Shown: positions 7,982-16,763 of the stretch, one piece after another | How positions within the stretch are numbered: position 1 is the stretch's first letter | Layout of the letters: each line of letters begins with the position of its first letter | Assembly (NCBI RefSeq): GCF_016861565.1 | Contig: NZ_BOLK01000005.1 | Coordinates: 108,292-172,291, forward strand | From: Secundilactobacillus yichangensis | GTDB taxonomy: Bacteria; Bacillota; Bacilli; Lactobacillales; Lactobacillaceae | Direction: 5' to 3' | Length of the DNA: 64,000 nucleotides | Made by a program: the position numbers and the translations under genes | Notes under the pieces: model-generated | Databases searched by the model: none | Seen by the model: only the letters and a program-made list of their open reading frames with translations | What the model was told of the DNA's origin: nothing

Positions 7982-10276
7982 ATGGCAGATACGATTAAAC
8001 AGCAAGAACAAGCACACTTAAATGCAGTAATTGATAAAATCAAAATTGCTCAGGCTAAATCGCAAGAGCGAATCGATACTGCAAAGTCAGATGAGTCTGG
8101 CATTCGTAGTAACCTGGTCAACGAATTACGGCTTAAAACCGATTCGTACGAAGGCATGATGGAAACCGGACTGTCCGTTCATCAGCAGCAACAGCAGCTT
8201 AATGAGCGACAAAATAGCTGGCAGCATGCCACTGACGAACTGAATACGCTGAAGAAAATGGAAAAGACCCCGTATTTCGCGCGGCTTGATTTCCATGAAG
8301 AGGGCGAACCCAAAACGGAAACGATCTACATTGGGCTGGCTTCCTTTTCCGATGAACCTGATCGATTTCTAGTATATGACTGGCGTGCACCGATTTCTAG
8401 TGTTTATTACGATGGCGGTCTTGGCGACGTCACCTACCAGACGCCCGATGGGGAGCAGACGGTTAACCTGAAGCTGAAGCGTCAGTTCCAGATTGAAAAC
8501 GGCAAGATCAAAACGGTGTTTGATACCGAAGAAGCCGTTGGGGACCAAATGCTGCTGGATGCGTTGAGTGAACAGTCTGATACTAAGATGAAGAGTATCG
8601 TGACAACCATTCAAAAAGAACAAAACCAGATTATCCGGGATACCAAGTCCGACTTGCTGTTCGTTCAAGGGGCAGCTGGTTCTGGGAAAACGGCGGCCGT
8701 GCTTCAACGGGTTGCTTACTTGCTGTACCGTTACCGTGGCAAGCTGACTTCTGGTCAAGTGATCTTGTTCTCACCAAACCAGTTATTTAACGACTATATC
8801 GACCAAGTGCTGCCCGAGCTCGGTGAGCAGAACATGGTCCAAATGACGTACTACCAGTATACCGGCCACCGGTTACCGAAGATGGCGGTGGAGACGCTGG
8901 CGCAGCGGTTTGGTGAAGACTATACGGTTGCTGAGGAGCGGATCGACTCGCTGAAGGGCAGCCTGGCCTTCTACAACGCCGTTACGGTGTACGCTAATCA
9001 TTTGGAAAAAGAGGACATGATTTTCCGGAACATCAACTTCAAGGGGAAACCGTTCTTTACTAAGGAAAAAATTCACGAAATATATTATAGCTTTAATGAT
9101 AACTACCGCTTGTTTAACCGGTTAGACGGTACTCGTGAGCGGTTGATTAAAATGCTTAACCGGCGGATCAGTTCCGAGATGCGGGCTAAGTGGGTTGAAG
9201 AGGCCGTGCAGGATCTGAGCCAAGAAGAAATGAATCAAATGAAGGGTGAAGATCCGCAAGAAATCGAAGACGCGGATAAAGAATACAAATTCTATGCCCG
9301 TAAAATTGTGATGAAGGCTTTTGCACCGATCCGCGAGGCAGTTGTCCGCAACCGGTTCTTAAGTATCAACGGTCAAATGGTGCACATGCTTCGTAGCATT
9401 CCGGCCATTATCAGCCTTGATGATTATGGCATCACTAAGGAAGACTGGAAGGCCAGCGTTGAACGGACCATTGCGGACATTAAGCAGTCTAAGATGACGT
9501 TGAGCAACATTTCACCTTATCTGTACCTGTATGACAAGATGACCGGCCACAAGGGTGAAAAGGAAATGCGCTACGTCTTTATTGATGAAATTCAAGACTA
9601 CACGCCGTTCCAGCTGGCGTACCTGAAGTTCAGTTTTCCACGGGCTAAGTTCACCCTGTTAGGTGACTTGAACCAAGCCATTTTCACTAAGGAAAACAGC
9701 AAGACGCTGCTTAGTGAACTCAGCACCATGTTTGATCCTGAAAAGACGCGGGTGGTGCAACTGACGCAGTCTTACCGTTCAACCGAACAGATCACTGACT
9801 TTACCCGTCACATTCTGGTGAATGGCGAAGCGGTCAAAGCGTTTGAGCGTAACGGCGCGTTACCGGTAATCAGCGTTCAGCCAGACCGGCAAGCAACGTT
9901 GAAACGGCTGATCAAGCAGCTACGGGATAATAACCACGCTAAGGAAACTACGGCGATTATTGGCAAATCATTGGCTAATTGCCGTGACTTGGCAGGCCAG
10001 TTACACGATGCTGGCGTTAAAGCCACGCTGATTCAATCAGAGAACCAGCGGCTGGCACCCGGTGTGATTATCGTACCGTCGTTCCTGGCCAAGGGGCTGG
10101 AGTTCGATGCGGTAATCGTCTGGGAAGCATCGGCTGAAAACTACCGGGACGATGATGAGCGGCAATTGCTGTACACCATCTGTTCCCGGGCGATGCATCA
10201 GCTGACAGTGCTGGCAACTGGTAAGCTGTCACCGCTGTTTAATACCGTACCGTCAGACGAATACGTTAAAGAATAA
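7982..10276 (+). CDS. HelD-like superfamily 1 helicase (RNA polymerase recycling factor family)
   Basis: A 764-residue UvrD/Rep-like ATPase with a charged N-terminal coiled-coil arm (about 1-120), Walker A GAAGSGKTAA (about residues 231-240), Walker B FIDEIQDY, motif III GDLNQAIF and a C-terminal ATPase lobe with the QSYRSTEQI block. This layout and length match Bacillus HelD, which frees stalled RNA polymerase, more than UvrD or PcrA. GGAGGG lies just upstream of ATG 7982. It is a single-gene unit with a terminator behind it, in a region of ordinary housekeeping genes. Confidence 0.85.
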   Translation: MADTIKQQEQAHLNAVIDKIKIAQAKSQERIDTAKSDESGIRSNLVNELRLKTDSYEGMMETGLSVHQQQQQLNERQNSWQHATDELNTLKKMEKTPYFARLDFHEEGEPKTETIYIGLASFSDEPDRFLVYDWRAPISSVYYDGGLGDVTYQTPDGEQTVNLKLKRQFQIENGKIKTVFDTEEAVGDQMLLDALSEQSDTKMKSIVTTIQKEQNQIIRDTKSDLLFVQGAAGSGKTAAVLQRVAYLLYRYRGKLTSGQVILFSPNQLFNDYIDQVLPELGEQNMVQMTYYQYTGHRLPKMAVETLAQRFGEDYTVAEERIDSLKGSLAFYNAVTVYANHLEKEDMIFRNINFKGKPFFTKEKIHEIYYSFNDNYRLFNRLDGTRERLIKMLNRRISSEMRAKWVEEAVQDLSQEEMNQMKGEDPQEIEDADKEYKFYARKIVMKAFAPIREAVVRNRFLSINGQMVHMLRSIPAIISLDDYGITKEDWKASVERTIADIKQSKMTLSNISPYLYLYDKMTGHKGEKEMRYVFIDEIQDYTPFQLAYLKFSFPRAKFTLLGDLNQAIFTKENSKTLLSELSTMFDPEKTRVVQLTQSYRSTEQITDFTRHILVNGEAVKAFERNGALPVISVQPDRQATLKRLIKQLRDNNHAKETTAIIGKSLANCRDLAGQLHDAGVKATLIQSENQRLAPGVIIVPSFLAKGLEFDAVIVWEASAENYRDDDERQLLYTICSRAMHQLTVLATGKLSPLFNTVPSDEYVKE

Positions 10277-10283
10277 GCTTAGT

Positions 10284-10318
10284 AAACGATTGAATCCATT
10301 AGTGGTTCAGTCGTTTTT
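10284..10318 (+). terminator. Terminator after the HelD-like gene
   Basis: AAACGATTGAATCC pairs imperfectly with GGTTCAGTCGTTT and runs into TTTTT. It lies eight bases past the stop codon. Confidence 0.75.
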
Positions 10319-10369
10319 AAATATTTCAACGATTAGATATAAGATATAGCGCTTACTAGATAGCTCGTG

Positions 10370-10375
10370 TATAAT
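10370..10375 (+). promoter_or_regulatory. -10 element of the coaA promoter
   Basis: A TGTATAATGG sequence holds a perfect TATAAT with TG one base upstream (extended -10 type). The -35 is poor. Its position shows that an in-frame GTG at 10367 cannot be the coaA start. Confidence 0.6.
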
Positions 10376-10417
10376 GGTATCAATTTAGTACTTACGGAAT
10401 GTATGGGGCGGACACGA

Positions 10418-11341
10418 ATGACTGATTTGATGAATTACGATGTATTTAGCAAAAATGAATGGCGCGATTTTTATCAGGAAGCATCGGTGCCTTTGACTCA
10501 GGCAAGTCTGAAACAGATCAAGGCTTTTAATGACCAGATCTCCGTGCAGGATGTTCAGGACATTTACATTCCCTTGATTCACTATCTCGGACTGCTGATT
10601 CAGCATTTTGATGACTGGCAGACTTCCAAGGCCAGTTTTTTGCGGCAGACACCGCGGCACGTACCTTATATCATTGGAATTGCCGGTAGTGTGGCAGTGG
10701 GAAAGAGTACGACCGCGCGGCTTTTGAAAGTGCTGATGAACCACTTCTTCTCCGATCAGCGGATTGAAATGCTGACCACGGATGGCTTTTTGTATTCCAC
10801 GGCGGAATTAAAAAAGCGTGGCCTGCTAACACGAAAAGGGTTCCCTGAAAGCTATGATATGAAAGCTCTGATCACGTTTTTGAACGACGTTAAATCAGGC
10901 AAAGAGCTCATGGAGGTGCCGGTTTATTCCCATAAGAGTTACGACATCGTACCCGATGAAGTTCAGGAAATCGAACGGCCGGATGTCTTGATTATTGAAG
11001 GAATTAATACGTTACAGTTGCCCAGTTCTGAGCAGATTTACGTTTCCGATTTTACTGATTTTTCCATCTACGTCGATGCGCGGGCGAAACTCATCGAAGA
11101 ATGGTATTTGGAACGGTTTAAGGCGTTACTGAAGCTGGCAAAGGATGATCCGGATAACTATTATCATTCCTATACTAAGGTACCGTTAGATGCCGCGGTG
11201 GAGTCGGCTAAGAATATCTGGTACAGCGTTGACCTGCCTAATTTGGAGGACTACATTTTACCTACGCGCAGTCGTGCTGACATGATCATCCATAAGGGTG
11301 AGCAGCATATTATTGATCAAGTGATGCTGCGAAAGTCATAA
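10418..11341 (+). CDS. coaA: Type I pantothenate kinase
   Basis: CoaA phosphorylates pantothenate, the first and rate-limiting step of coenzyme A synthesis. The 307-residue product has P-loop GSVAVGKSTTAR near residues 85-96, the DGFLYS block and the LIIEGINTLQ strand typical of bacterial type I kinase, and normal family length (about 305-316). The start is ATG 10418 (MTDLMNYD); the longer reading from 10367 would put the promoter inside the coding region. It is a monocistronic gene between the HelD-like gene and guaA. Confidence 0.95.
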   Translation: MTDLMNYDVFSKNEWRDFYQEASVPLTQASLKQIKAFNDQISVQDVQDIYIPLIHYLGLLIQHFDDWQTSKASFLRQTPRHVPYIIGIAGSVAVGKSTTARLLKVLMNHFFSDQRIEMLTTDGFLYSTAELKKRGLLTRKGFPESYDMKALITFLNDVKSGKELMEVPVYSHKSYDIVPDEVQEIERPDVLIIEGINTLQLPSSEQIYVSDFTDFSIYVDARAKLIEEWYLERFKALLKLAKDDPDNYYHSYTKVPLDAAVESAKNIWYSVDLPNLEDYILPTRSRADMIIHKGEQHIIDQVMLRKS

Positions 11342-11459
11342 CTGAGATTGGTTTGCTGGATGGAAATGGTTAGCGAATACAAGGACGATTAAGCATAATC
11401 ACTTGTAATTATTGAAATTATTCGATAAAATCCGAACAATTAAACTTTCCTAATTTTGA

Positions 11460-11488
11460 TTGACCGGCATTAGAAGAATCTGTATAGT
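11460..11488 (+). promoter_or_regulatory. guaA promoter
   Basis: TTGACC (11460-11465) and TATAGT (11483-11488) are separated by 17 bases. The inferred transcription start near 11495 leaves a leader of about 40 bases before the TTG start. I saw no purine riboswitch in the gap. Confidence 0.7.
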
Positions 11489-11537
11489 ATAACTAATGGT
11501 TTCAAGTCCTGTTTATATTAAGAAAGGTGTGAATGGA

Positions 11538-13088
11538 TTGGCAAAGGTGGATTTATCATCCTTTGATAAGATCATTGTGCTGGACTTCGGTTCACAGTAC
11601 AATCAGCTCATTACCCGTCGGATCCGTGACATCGGGATTTACTCTGAATTAATGTCCCATGAGATCACGGCAGACGAAGTTAAAGCTCTTAATCCCAAGG
11701 GAATCATCTTTTCTGGTGGTCCTAACAGTGTGTACGCAAAAGACGCGCTGCGGGTCGACCCTGAGATTTTCAAGTTAGGCATTCCTATTTTGGGAATTTG
11801 TTATGGGATGCAGTTGATGGCTTACAATTTAGGTGGTCAAGTGAAGTCTGATAACGGCCAGTACGGTCGTGCAGCCATTACGGTGACCAGCGATGACGCC
11901 AAGTTATTTGCCAATACGCCTAGGAAACAAAACGTGTGGATGAGTCATGGTGACTTAGTGACCAAAGTACCTGAAGGGTTTACGGAAGTTGCAACTAGCA
12001 CTGATTGTCCAATTTCCGCGATGCAGGATACCGCACGGAACTTTTATGGGATTCAATTCCACGCTGAAGTTCGTAATACCGATTACGGTAACGATATTTT
12101 GAAGCACTTCGCCTTTGACGTTTGCCATGCGGAAGCTAACTGGTCAATGGATGATTTCATCGACCTGCAGATTCAGCATATTCGCGAAACTGTCGGCGAT
12201 AAAAAGGTCCTGCTGGGGCTTTCTGGCGGTGTGGATTCTTCCGTTGTGGGTGTGCTGCTGCACAAAGCTATCGGTAATCAGCTGACTTCCATCTTCGTTG
12301 ATCACGGCTTATTGCGTAAAGGTGAAGCTGAACAGGTCATGGCAAGTCTGAAAGGCAAGTTTGGCTTGAACATTATTGAAGTCAACGCTGCTGATCGGTT
12401 CTTATCCAAACTGAAGGGTGTCAGCGAACCTGAGAAGAAACGGAAGATCATCGGTAACGAGTTCATTCAGGTGTTCAACGATGAAGCTAAAAAGCTGAAC
12501 GGTATCGACTTCCTAGCTCAAGGTACCCTGTACACCGACGTGGTTGAATCTGGGACTGATACGGCTCAAACCATCAAGTCTCACCACAACGTTGGTGGCT
12601 TACCAAAAGACATGCATTTCCAATTGATCGAACCATTGCGGACCTTGTTTAAGGATGAAGCTCGTGAATTAGGTGAGAAATTAGGTATGCCTTCAGACCT
12701 CGTTTGGCGTCAGCCATTCCCAGGTCCCGGTTTAGGTATCCGGGTCATTGGTGAAATCACTCCTGAGAAACTTGAAATCGTCCGTGATAGCGACTTTATC
12801 CTCCGTGACGAGATTAAAAAAGCCGGCTTAGACCGCGACATCTGGCAATACTTCACTGTTTTACCAGGTATCCGTTCAGTCGGTGTTATGGGTGACGGCC
12901 GGACATACGACTACACCGTTGGTATCCGTGCGGTAACTTCCATCGATGGGATGACCGCGGACTTTGCCCACATTCCTTATGACGTGCTGGCTAAGATTTC
13001 GACACGAATCGTAAACGAAGTGGATCACGTTAACCGAATCGTGTATGATGTGACGAGCAAGCCGCCGTCGACAATTGAGTGGGAATAA
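11538..13088 (+). CDS. guaA: GMP synthase (glutamine-hydrolysing)
   Basis: GuaA converts XMP to GMP with glutamine and ATP. The 516-residue enzyme has an N-terminal class I glutamine amidotransferase domain (nucleophile in GICYGMQL, His/Glu in QFHAEV, where most homologues have HPE), the ATP pyrophosphatase P-loop GLSGGVDSS, and the dimerisation domain ending [12 protein letters not shown] 11538 is chosen as start because AAAGGTG is upstream and homologues begin at this point; ATG 11496 lies at the transcription start. The last 13 bases of the gene region form the left attachment repeat of a 12.1 kb element, and the coding sequence is intact. Confidence 0.96.
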   Translation: MAKVDLSSFDKIIVLDFGSQYNQLITRRIRDIGIYSELMSHEITADEVKALNPKGIIFSGGPNSVYAKDALRVDPEIFKLGIPILGICYGMQLMAYNLGGQVKSDNGQYGRAAITVTSDDAKLFANTPRKQNVWMSHGDLVTKVPEGFTEVATSTDCPISAMQDTARNFYGIQFHAEVRNTDYGNDILKHFAFDVCHAEANWSMDDFIDLQIQHIRETVGDKKVLLGLSGGVDSSVVGVLLHKAIGNQLTSIFVDHGLLRKGEAEQVMASLKGKFGLNIIEVNAADRFLSKLKGVSEPEKKRKIIGNEFIQVFNDEAKKLNGIDFLAQGTLYTDVVESGTDTAQTIKSHHNVGGLPKDMHFQLIEPLRTLFKDEARELGEKLGMPSDLVWRQPFPGPGLGIRVIGEITPEKLEIVRDSDFILRDEIKKAGLDRDIWQYFTVLPGIRSVGVMGDGRTYDYTVGIRAVTSIDGMTADFAHIPYDVLAKISTRIVNEVDHVNRIVYDVTSKPPSTIEWE

Positions 13089-13089
13089 G
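13077..13089 (+). repeat. attL core, 13-bp direct repeat within the guaA 3' end
   Basis: GAGTGGGAATAAG covers the last guaA codons, the TAA stop and one base. It is identical to 25207-25219. The left copy keeps the guaA stop codon, so integration does not damage the gene. Confidence 0.85.
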
Positions 13090-13178
13090 TTGCAGGTGAC
13101 ATTTGAGATGAAAAGCCTGATTTAACGGCGTTTTCGATTAAGTAAAATGAGTTGAAATAGGTAAAATTGAAGTGGTTC

Positions 13179-13200
13179 CCTGCCAACTTCCTGCCAAAAG
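13179..13200 (+). repeat. Putative integrase arm-type site, left end
   Basis: Two CCTGCCAA/CTGCCAAAAG half-sites 12 bases apart lie 90 bases inside the left core. The same pair occurs in the same orientation inside the right end (25126-25147). Paired arm sites near both cores are typical for Tn916-family integrases. Confidence 0.6.
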
Positions 13201-13246
13201 AGCCATTGGTACTTAGACATCAAATGTCGGTACTGATGGCTTTTTT
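13201..13246 (+). terminator. Terminator at the left end of the element
   Basis: AGCCAT.GGTAC..GACAT pairs with ATGTC.GGTAC.GATGGCT, followed by TTTTTT. It is now the first terminator after guaA and shields the element from guaA transcription. From here to about 13600 I see no gene, only a partial hairpin around CCCAGCTCGATCTGGG (13345-13370). Confidence 0.85.
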
Positions 13247-13611
13247 CATTCACGTTTTAGAATCAAATTAGTCATCACCGTGGCTGTGTTCCCAAGTTGA
13301 CAGCGGCTAGCTAACCAACGCCACACCTTAGATAACAGGTAACTTAACCCAGCTCGATCTGGGTGGCTAACTTATTCCTGCCATTTATATATCAAAAATA
13401 GATAAATTGCCCCACGCAGATTCGCAATCAGATATTGGTGTTGATCCTAGGGTCCAACCTGACAGCTCGTTTTGGCGGTGCCGTCGCAGACTGTTCGACA
13501 GTATCTGATTGGGAAGAGGTTGCGGTGTGCAGTTCGTTGACATATATTCTGGAGAATAATGCGTCACCTTAATTCAGTAGACACTGGCCTGTTCCCAATA
13601 CTCTCATATAA

Positions 13612-13657
13612 CCCCTCCTTCCGTACACTTGCAAACCACAGGTGGCGGAAGGAGGGG
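13612..13657. repeat. 12-bp perfect inverted repeat
   Basis: CCCCTCCTTCCG (13612-13623) pairs exactly with CGGAAGGAGGGG (13646-13657) around a 22-base loop. No T-run follows, so it is not a standard terminator. It lies upstream of the duplicated leader and may be a regulator site or RNA hairpin. Confidence 0.55.
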
Positions 13658-13731
13658 ATTTGTTTTGCTTAAAAGCATTATATAAGTCATTTCGGACTAG
13701 GCATGGCACTTCCCTAATGGCAGGTACTCTG

Positions 13732-13832
13732 ACTGCCCAAATAGGCAAAGAATGTCTGCCCGTTCGGACGATGGCAGGGAGTGCGATTACCGATATGCTG
13801 TATTCATCAAGTCAATCAAAGGAGCAGACAAC
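13732..13832 (+). repeat. Duplicated ~100-nt leader, copy A
   Basis: This segment lies directly upstream of the 33-residue peptide gene and is repeated at 13950-14051 upstream of the ABC ATPase gene. Shared blocks are GGCAAAGAA.GTCTGCCCGTTC, GACGATGGCA, GATATGCTG and AAGTCAATCAA with the ribosome binding site. Two small hairpins (TGCC...GGCA and GTCTG-CCCGTT-CGGAC) are kept in both copies, the second with wobble or compensating changes. Confidence 0.7.
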
Positions 13833-13934
13833 ATGTCAGATACCAAGAAGAGAGTGCCACTGAAGTACGTGATTATCGCTGGCGTTTTGACCGTGATCGG
13901 TACGATTCTAGGTTGGGTCATTCGCAATAAGTAA
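13833..13934 (+). CDS. 33-residue single-pass membrane peptide
   Basis: ATG 13833 follows AAAGGAG and codes a 33-residue peptide: a basic start (MSDTKKRVPLK), one hydrophobic helix of about 17 residues (YVIIAGVLTVIGTILGW) and a basic end (VIRNK). No family is recognised. It precedes the ABC ATPase gene, and each gene has its own copy of the ~100-nt leader, so the two are probably expressed together. It could be a transporter subunit or regulator, a small toxic or bacteriocin-like peptide, or a type I toxin-like peptide. No double-glycine leader is visible. Confidence 0.55.
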   Translation: MSDTKKRVPLKYVIIAGVLTVIGTILGWVIRNK

Positions 13935-13949
13935 GTACCAGATCCGGAA

Positions 13950-14051
13950 ACTGCCCGAATGGGCAAAGAAAGTCTGCCCGTTCAGACGATGGCAAGAGCC
14001 GCGGTACAGGATATGCTGGTTCCATCAGTTAAGTCAATCAAGGAGAGACGA
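13950..14051 (+). repeat. Duplicated ~100-nt leader, copy B
   Basis: This is the second copy of the 13732-13832 segment, ending at the ABC ATPase start codon. The first hairpin has a longer stem here (TGCCC-GAAT-GGGCA) and the second is GTCTG-CCCGTT-CAGAC. It also reads open in the ATPase frame (from ATG 13959), but the ribosome site and homology put the ATPase start at 14052. Confidence 0.7.
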
Positions 14052-14960
14052 ATGAAAACACAAGCAGCACTAAAAATTGATCATCTAACGAAAGATTTCG
14101 GACATGGCCGCGGGATCTTCGACGTCAGCTTCGAAGTTTACCCCGGTGAAGTCTTCGGTTTTCTCGGTCCTAATGGGGCCGGCAAAACCACAACGATCCG
14201 TCACATTATGGGTTTCACCAAACCGGGGCACGGCAGTGTGACTGTGCAAGGTCTTGACGCCACGACTGCTTATAGCCAAGTCATGAAACATGTTGGCTAC
14301 CTGCCTGGCGAAGTCGCCTTGCCAGAGAGTGTGACCGGCTGGAAATTCATCAAGACGGCGCAACAAATGCGTCACGTCAAGGACGACGGTTATCTGAAGA
14401 AGCTGATTGAGATGTTTGACCTAGATCTGAGCGTGAATACTAAGCAAATGAGCCTTGGCAACAAGCGAAAGCTCGCAGTGATTGCAGCGTTTTTAGCCGA
14501 TCCGGAGATCTTGATCCTTGATGAGCCGACTTCAGGCCTGGACCCAGCGATGCAGGAGACATTCATTAACTTCATGGTCTCAGAGAAGCGCCGAGGCAAG
14601 ACGATTCTGTTATCCAGTCACATTTTTCCAGAAGTCGAAGCCACCTGTGACCGGATCGCCATCATCAAAGATGGCAGGATCGTGTCACAGGTCGATGCCA
14701 ATAAGTTGCAGAGCAAAGATAAGAAGACGTTCGAATTGTTTTTTGCAAACCAAGCGGCGCTACAGCAGGCGGGCAATGAACTAGGCGGCACGATCGAACA
14801 TGACCACTTGGACGTGACAGTTCCTAACGACAAGCTTACCCAGTTCTTCAACTCACAGTTGAAGGGCCGTCAGGTGACACGGTTAAACGAAGTGAAGTTT
14901 GACTTGGAAAAGTATTTCTTGGATTTCTATCGCACCGATAAAGTCTTCAAGACGATTTAA
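14052..14960 (+). CDS. ABC transporter ATP-binding protein (ABC-2 type exporter)
   Basis: A 302-residue cytoplasmic ATPase with Walker A GPNGAGKTT, a variant signature MSLGNKRK, Walker B ILILDEPTSGLD and H-loop LSSHIF, then an 80-residue C-terminal extension. All catalytic residues are present. GGAGAG lies just before ATG 14052. Together with the second ATPase (14976) and the permease (15902) it makes a three-gene export unit, followed by a two-component system. Such units commonly export or confer resistance to peptides or lipids, but the substrate here is unknown. Confidence 0.88.
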   Translation: MKTQAALKIDHLTKDFGHGRGIFDVSFEVYPGEVFGFLGPNGAGKTTTIRHIMGFTKPGHGSVTVQGLDATTAYSQVMKHVGYLPGEVALPESVTGWKFIKTAQQMRHVKDDGYLKKLIEMFDLDLSVNTKQMSLGNKRKLAVIAAFLADPEILILDEPTSGLDPAMQETFINFMVSEKRRGKTILLSSHIFPEVEATCDRIAIIKDGRIVSQVDANKLQSKDKKTFELFFANQAALQQAGNELGGTIEHDHLDVTVPNDKLTQFFNSQLKGRQVTRLNEVKFDLEKYFLDFYRTDKVFKTI

Positions 14961-14975
14961 TGAGGAGGAAACAGG

Positions 14976-15872
14976 ATGATCTCGATGATCGCAACTGAGC
15001 ATCTCACAAAGGACTACAAGCAAGACCGCGGCGTATTTGATTTGAACTTGAACATTAAGCAGGGGACAATCGTCGGCATTGTCGGTAAGAACGGCGCTGG
15101 CAAAATGACGACAATGCGCCTTTTGATGGGCTTTCTGCACCCGACTGGCGGCCATAGTGAAATTTGCGGACTCGACTCGTGGACCGAGGCTGCACGAACC
15201 AAGAAGCTGATCGGCTATGTTCCAGGGGAGATTGCTTTTCCAGACACGAAAAGCGGCGAAACATTCTTAAACGACCAATTGGCACTCTTACGCGCCAGTA
15301 AAGATCAGTATGTCAATGAGTTGATTCAGCGCTTCAAGATCGATCTGACGGCTGAGATTAAGCGCATGAGTAAAGGCATGAAGCAAAAGACCGCTCTGGT
15401 GTGTGCATTCATGACCCGTGCACCGCTGTTGCTGCTGGACGAGCCGACGACAGGTCTAGACCCGGTGATGCGTGATGCCTTCATCGATTTGATCCTGCAA
15501 GTCAAAGCCAACGGCACGACAGTCTTCCTGAGCAGTCATATGTTTAACGAACTGGAGAGGACCTGTGATCGCATCTTGTTCCTGCGGGACGGCAAGATCG
15601 TCGACACGATCACGCCGGAAAAGTTCAAAGAAATTCACAACCATCAGCGTGTCACGATTCAAGCCATTGATGCTGCAGGCTACAAGTTGCTGGTGAAGAG
15701 CCGCTTTGAGCAAGTGAAGACTGAACCAAACAGTCGAGAGGTGACGGTGCTGATTCAGCGCGATCAGATGCCAGCCTTGTTAAAGCAACTGGAAGATGTC
15801 GCCATCAGCGACATCAGTATCGATACCCAGACGCTGGATAACTACTTTGAAAAAGAACTTGCAGTGCACTAA
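14976..15872 (+). CDS. ABC transporter ATP-binding protein with altered Walker A
   Basis: A 298-residue ATPase of the same ABC-2 exporter unit, a paralogue of the preceding gene. It has signature MSKGMKQK, Walker B LLLLDEPTTGLD and H-loop LSSHMF. Its Walker A reads GKNGAGKMTT, with Met where Ser/Thr normally coordinates Mg2+. One ACG-to-ATG change would explain it. The site may be degenerate as in asymmetric ABC dimers, or the gene may be decaying. GAGGAGG precedes ATG 14976; a second in-frame ATG follows three codons later. Confidence 0.85.
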   Translation: MISMIATEHLTKDYKQDRGVFDLNLNIKQGTIVGIVGKNGAGKMTTMRLLMGFLHPTGGHSEICGLDSWTEAARTKKLIGYVPGEIAFPDTKSGETFLNDQLALLRASKDQYVNELIQRFKIDLTAEIKRMSKGMKQKTALVCAFMTRAPLLLLDEPTTGLDPVMRDAFIDLILQVKANGTTVFLSSHMFNELERTCDRILFLRDGKIVDTITPEKFKEIHNHQRVTIQAIDAAGYKLLVKSRFEQVKTEPNSREVTVLIQRDQMPALLKQLEDVAISDISIDTQTLDNYFEKELAVH

Positions 15873-15901
15873 AGCCAAGTATAGAAAGAGAGCGAGCAGA
15901 C

Positions 15902-16621
15902 ATGAGTTTTCCATTACTGAAACAGACCTTTAAAGCCAACTTTTCCGTTTGGGGGTTAACCACTTTAATTATGAGTATCTTGCTCGGCCAGCTGATGGCC
16001 ATGAAAGAAACGGTCACCTTGGTTGGGCCAATGTTTTACGGAATGTTGGCACCGGCGTTAGTCGCCTTGTTCGTTGTGATCGCGGGCAATAGAATCCTTG
16101 CGGGTCAGGTTGATCAAGGCTCAATGGCTTACATTATGACCGCCCCGATCAGACGCACAACGGTTGCCATTACGCAGATGGTTTACATGATTGGGTCCTT
16201 GATCGCAACCTATGGGATCATGACGGTCGTTGCCGTGGCGGTCAATCACTTGGTTGATGCAGGTTTCAAGACAGCAGTATTGGTCAACCTGAATTTTGGG
16301 GCCTTCATGGTCGCCCTAGCGTTTGCCGGGATCATGTTTGCAGCAAGTGCCATCTTCAATCGGACCAAGTACGCGATGGGGACTGGTGGCCTGCTTATCA
16401 TTGCCTTTATTCTGTTGGCAATCATTGGTTCATTTTCCAATTATGGGGTCAAGGGATTAGACGCCGTTCAGAATCTGACCATTGTTTCATTGTTCGACTT
16501 TAAGAACATCATGCTTGAAGGCAGCAAGTGGTTACCGAAGTTGGCTGGCCTAGCAGGGGTGGCGGTCGCAACCTTCGGAATAGGAACAACTGTCTTTGCC
16601 AAGAAGGATTTGCCACTGTAA
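15902..16621 (+). CDS. ABC-2 type permease
   Basis: A 239-residue integral membrane protein with about six hydrophobic segments, including LVALFVVIAGNRILAG and the C-terminal helix before VFAKKDLPL. It follows the two ATPase genes with a 29-base gap and its own GAAAGAGAG site. It is presumably the membrane subunit of that exporter, as a dimer. Length and helix count fit small ABC-2 permeases. The substrate is unknown. Confidence 0.8.
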   Translation: MSFPLLKQTFKANFSVWGLTTLIMSILLGQLMAMKETVTLVGPMFYGMLAPALVALFVVIAGNRILAGQVDQGSMAYIMTAPIRRTTVAITQMVYMIGSLIATYGIMTVVAVAVNHLVDAGFKTAVLVNLNFGAFMVALAFAGIMFAASAIFNRTKYAMGTGGLLIIAFILLAIIGSFSNYGVKGLDAVQNLTIVSLFDFKNIMLEGSKWLPKLAGLAGVAVATFGIGTTVFAKKDLPL

Positions 16622-16633
16622 TTTGATTAAATC

Positions 16634-16660
16634 AAAATGCCCGGTTAACGGGCATTTTTT
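16634..16660 (+). terminator. Terminator after the ABC exporter operon
   Basis: AAAATGCCCGTTAACGGGCAT-type hairpin (AAAATGCCCGG / CGGGCATTTTTT). A further inverted repeat (AACC.GCGTC / GACGC.GGTT, about 16717-16752) lies before the kinase start and could be a regulator site. Confidence 0.85.
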
Positions 16661-16763
16661 GGTTGTCAGCGCAGTCAGGTAATGCTATGATTCAAGTAAT
16701 AATGACGAGGGTTTTAACCAGCGTCTTGCGTGTGCTTCAGCGACGCCGGTTAAGGAGAATAAA

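Noticed and set aside
10367..10417. Longer coaA start at GTG 10367
   Set aside because: The promoter -10 TATAAT (10370-10375) lies inside it; ATG 10418 fits the family.
13959..14051. ATPase start at ATG 13959
   Set aside because: This stretch is copy B of the duplicated leader; a ribosome site and family homology put the start at 14052.
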